From NCBI GenBank assembly GCA_002323245.1, contig DCPU01000008.1, positions 1 through 64,000 of the forward strand: 64,000 nt of DNA, written 5' to 3'. The DNA is from Mariprofundus sp. UBA1536 (lineage in GTDB: Bacteria; Pseudomonadota; Zetaproteobacteria; Mariprofundales; Mariprofundaceae). Each line of letters begins with the position of its first letter. Within the stretch, counting starts at the first letter, position 1. Shown one piece after another: positions 62,196 to 64,000 of the stretch. The notes under the pieces were generated by a model. The model searched no databases and was not told the origin of the DNA. It was given only the letters and a program-made list of their open reading frames with translations. The position numbers were made by a program, and so were the translations under genes.

Positions 62196-63290
62196 TTAGT
62201 ATGCATGTGCGCCATGTGGGCCAATGGCCACCACCCAGCGAAAGAGCAAGGCATTAGCATTATCGCCAGCATTGATGCCATACACATCAGCAACTTGATC
62301 CAACGCGTGCCGCATTTGTTTGTATTGCAATGTTAAGTTTTGGAATTCACTGATTTTCCAGACCACTCCCACAGAAAGCGCCGTTTCTGTTGCTTTTGAA
62401 GCACCAACCACGCCTTGCAAGGCTGAGTAATCCAAGCGTGAAAAGACATGCCAATGGCGATCAAAACCAATATCAGCCAAGAGATACGCTCCATCTGTGG
62501 TGATATTACTTACGCCTACGCCCTGTTGTTGTTGGCTGCGCATAGCTTCAGCTTCGATATTCACGGCAAATGATTGTAAATTTTGGAATTTCCAAGCCAT
62601 GTGTGCGCCGCTAATCGTGGAATTGGCATGGGATGCTGCAATACCGTTTTTTCCCGATACGATATTTGCGCCGAGCTCGAGCGTGGCATTCTCGCTACTA
62701 TCCCAAACACCTGTCCAACGCAGCAAGCCTGCATAGTGCGGTTCGCCATTGGGGTTAAAGGCAACATCATTGGTATTGCTAAACAAACCAGCGGTCAGGG
62801 TATGTGCAGAATCACCGATAAAATATGGGCGCTCAACAAACAATCCATCACCCACAAAGGTTTCAGCGCCCAACACATTGACCAAACCATTGGGTCTATC
62901 GGCATAGATAAGCGCATGTGGGTGCACGCCATTGACTCGGCCAACAGGCAAAAATTTTCGCCCACTTTTAAGATTGATGTCATAAGGCAAATAAGAGGTA
63001 ATAAAGCCCTCTTCCACTGCCATACCGCCATCAGCCCCTGTCACAGTCACATCCAATCTGGCATGAGGATCGATATTGGCGCCAAAGACAAACTCCGTTT
63101 CCGAGAGTGGTAAAAATGCACTACTGCCAGCGCCCGCATCTCCGCGAATTCGCTCGCCAGTGAAGTTACCAATCACTGAAATGGATGGATTTCCTGTGTT
63201 TTGTGTAGTGCTGCTGTTTATTTCTACAGCTTCGACATTAGCGTTAAAGATAAGTGTTATGGCGATGACCAAATAAAATTGATATTTCAT
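62196..63290 (-). CDS. outer-membrane beta-barrel protein associated with metal uptake
   Basis: A 364-residue protein with a signal peptide ending near NANVEA, then alternating polar and hydrophobic strands with aromatic ends, as in porins. The C-terminus is VVAIGPHGAHAY, where the His residues near the last strand are unusual. ATG at 63290 follows GAGGAGA. The family is not recognised with certainty; the position upstream of znuA and znuB suggests an outer-membrane channel for the same metal. Confidence 0.68.
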   Translation of the reverse strand: MKYQFYLVIAITLIFNANVEAVEINSSTTQNTGNPSISVIGNFTGERIRGDAGAGSSAFLPLSETEFVFGANIDPHARLDVTVTGADGGMAVEEGFITSYLPYDINLKSGRKFLPVGRVNGVHPHALIYADRPNGLVNVLGAETFVGDGLFVERPYFIGDSAHTLTAGLFSNTNDVAFNPNGEPHYAGLLRWTGVWDSSENATLELGANIVSGKNGIAASHANSTISGAHMAWKFQNLQSFAVNIEAEAMRSQQQQGVGVSNITTDGAYLLADIGFDRHWHVFSRLDYSALQGVVGASKATETALSVGVVWKISEFQNLTLQYKQMRHALDQVADVYGINAGDNANALLFRWVVAIGPHGAHAY

Positions 63291-63452
63291 AAATAATTCT
63301 CCTCGAATGGTATTGGGGTATTCATAGGGAACGCCAAGCAAAGCCAGAAAACCTACGATTGCATAGCAAACGCAGGGATTTCGTCATCAAATGTTAGGAT
63401 GAATATGGGCGCCTAAAAAACATCAGGCAGGCCCAAAATGGCTAAACTTAGC

Positions 63453-63821
63453 TTAGGAGAATGGTGGTGCGCGGGCTTGAAATGCAGCCAGCACTGCGCG
63501 CGGTTGGCAAACAGAGGTGACGGCATCATAAGGTATTTGAGCAAAAGGAATATCAAAGCTGACAACAACGCTGCTCATCAAACCGTGGCCGAGAAGCGAT
63601 TCAATGTCGCAACTGATACAGTCTGATTGTGCCGAATGATAACCCTGTTCGTGCTGATGCACGACGCTCATGGCATACAAACACAGTAACATGGCCACAG
63701 CCGAGAACATCAGCTGAGTTTTCAACACCCATGTTTGTGATTTAATATGTTGCCACATGCGCCGCAGCTTAGTTGGCCTTTTACGCAAGGCAAGTGATGA
63801 TGCATTGCTGTTACTCGCCAT
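63453..63821 (-). CDS. DUF2946-like small membrane protein
   Basis: A 122-residue protein with one membrane segment (LMFSAVAMLLCLYAMSVVHQ) and a periplasmic tail with a His-rich spot and CISC pair (HQHEQGYHSAQSDCISCDIE), ending RAPPFS. This resembles DUF2946, small proteins found next to copper or zinc uptake genes, but the match is loose. ATG at 63821 is preferred because one at 63842 would overlap the divergent start at 63841. It could bind metal in the periplasm. Confidence 0.5.
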   Translation of the reverse strand: MASNSNASSLALRKRPTKLRRMWQHIKSQTWVLKTQLMFSAVAMLLCLYAMSVVHQHEQGYHSAQSDCISCDIESLLGHGLMSSVVVSFDIPFAQIPYDAVTSVCQPRAVLAAFQARAPPFS

Positions 63822-63840
63822 TACTTTTACATTCAAGCGC

Positions 63841-64000
63841 ATGATAAAACCTGTAATCAAAGCTAAGTTTTACCCGCCATTGGAAGAGTTTCTCAATATC
63901 TATTCGCATGTATTGGGTTTGGTATTGAGCATGATCGGGCTTGTGTTCTTGATCCAGCTTGCTGTTTCAGCGGGCACAGTTTGGCATGTCGTTAGCTTTA
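63841..64000 (+). CDS. trhA: hemolysin III / TrhA-like membrane protein, N-terminal part
   Basis: The first 53 residues are in the window. EEFLNIYSHVLGLVLSMIGL followed by VFLIQLAVSAGTVWHVVSF matches the start of the hemolysin III (YqfA/TrhA) family, which belongs to the progestin-receptor-like superfamily of seven-segment proteins. The frame runs off the right edge. No ribosome-binding site is clear before the ATG. It is divergent from the DUF2946-like gene. Confidence 0.78.
   Translation, partial: MIKPVIKAKFYPPLEEFLNIYSHVLGLVLSMIGLVFLIQLAVSAGTVWHVVSF

Overview
The window is a chromosomal segment of a Gram-negative proteobacterium. Two complete LPS-precursor steps (kdsA, kdsB), a heptose kinase, an O-antigen ligase, lptF, a type IV pilus lipoprotein and the lepA-lepB-DUF4845-rnc and pyrG-kdsA-eno-ftsB gene orders all point that way. 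Base composition looks moderate, roughly 44 to 46 percent GC by eye. No marker places the organism firmly; a gamma- or zetaproteobacterium would fit, but that is inference.

Left edge, 1-2084: an accessory patch. It holds the C-terminal part of a DpnI/Dam-replacing type restriction endonuclease with its small DpnD partner, a decayed IS30 transposase start, a RelB/RelE-like toxin-antitoxin pair and an acetyltransferase with an abnormal C-terminus. From 2230 to 9488 follow rdgC, yaeQ, a cNMP-binding protein, a three-gene operon (permuted ATP-grasp protein plus two rSAM/selenodomain-type glycosyltransferases), a first rlmN and mtnP. Then pilW-rodZ, facing lepA-lepB-DUF4845-rnc.

Middle, 14955-31228: a YchJ gene that appears to start with ATT, a PhzF protein, a CorB-like protein with a YpjD-like protein, ilvD, and a second accessory patch (20405-21808) with a HEPN/MNT (HepT/MntA) pair, an IS110 transposase fragment and REP-like tandem repeats. 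After it come DUF1801, RRM, rsuA, lipase, ald, an unrecognised membrane protein, a b-type cytochrome, sixA, a RluA-type synthase, an S4 protein, cutA, TerB and TauE.

Right half, 31275-64000: mainly housekeeping. It includes pepN, rluE, a secreted DUF11 protein with a clear terminator, PhnA, purT, a D-lactate-type dehydrogenase, a bicupin, mutL, prfC, waaL-lptF, cysS, gltX-ftsB, eno, kdsA-pyrG, a Gly-Cys-Leu tRNA cluster in the same order as E. coli glyW-cysT-leuZ, an EAL protein with a degenerate GGDEF domain, fdxA, a second and quite different rlmN, hldA, kdsB, and a zinc-type uptake group (znuB, znuA, an outer-membrane barrel, a DUF2946-like protein). A hemolysin III gene runs off the right edge.

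Several threads cross the window. MutL carries the nicking-endonuclease motifs, which fits a genome without Dam/MutH, and so fits a resident DpnI-type enzyme that cuts methylated GATC. RNA modification is dense (two RlmN, RsuA, RluE, a RluA-type enzyme). The best candidate for an undescribed function is the ATP-grasp plus two-glycosyltransferase operon at 5136-7497. No large defence island or CRISPR array is present.
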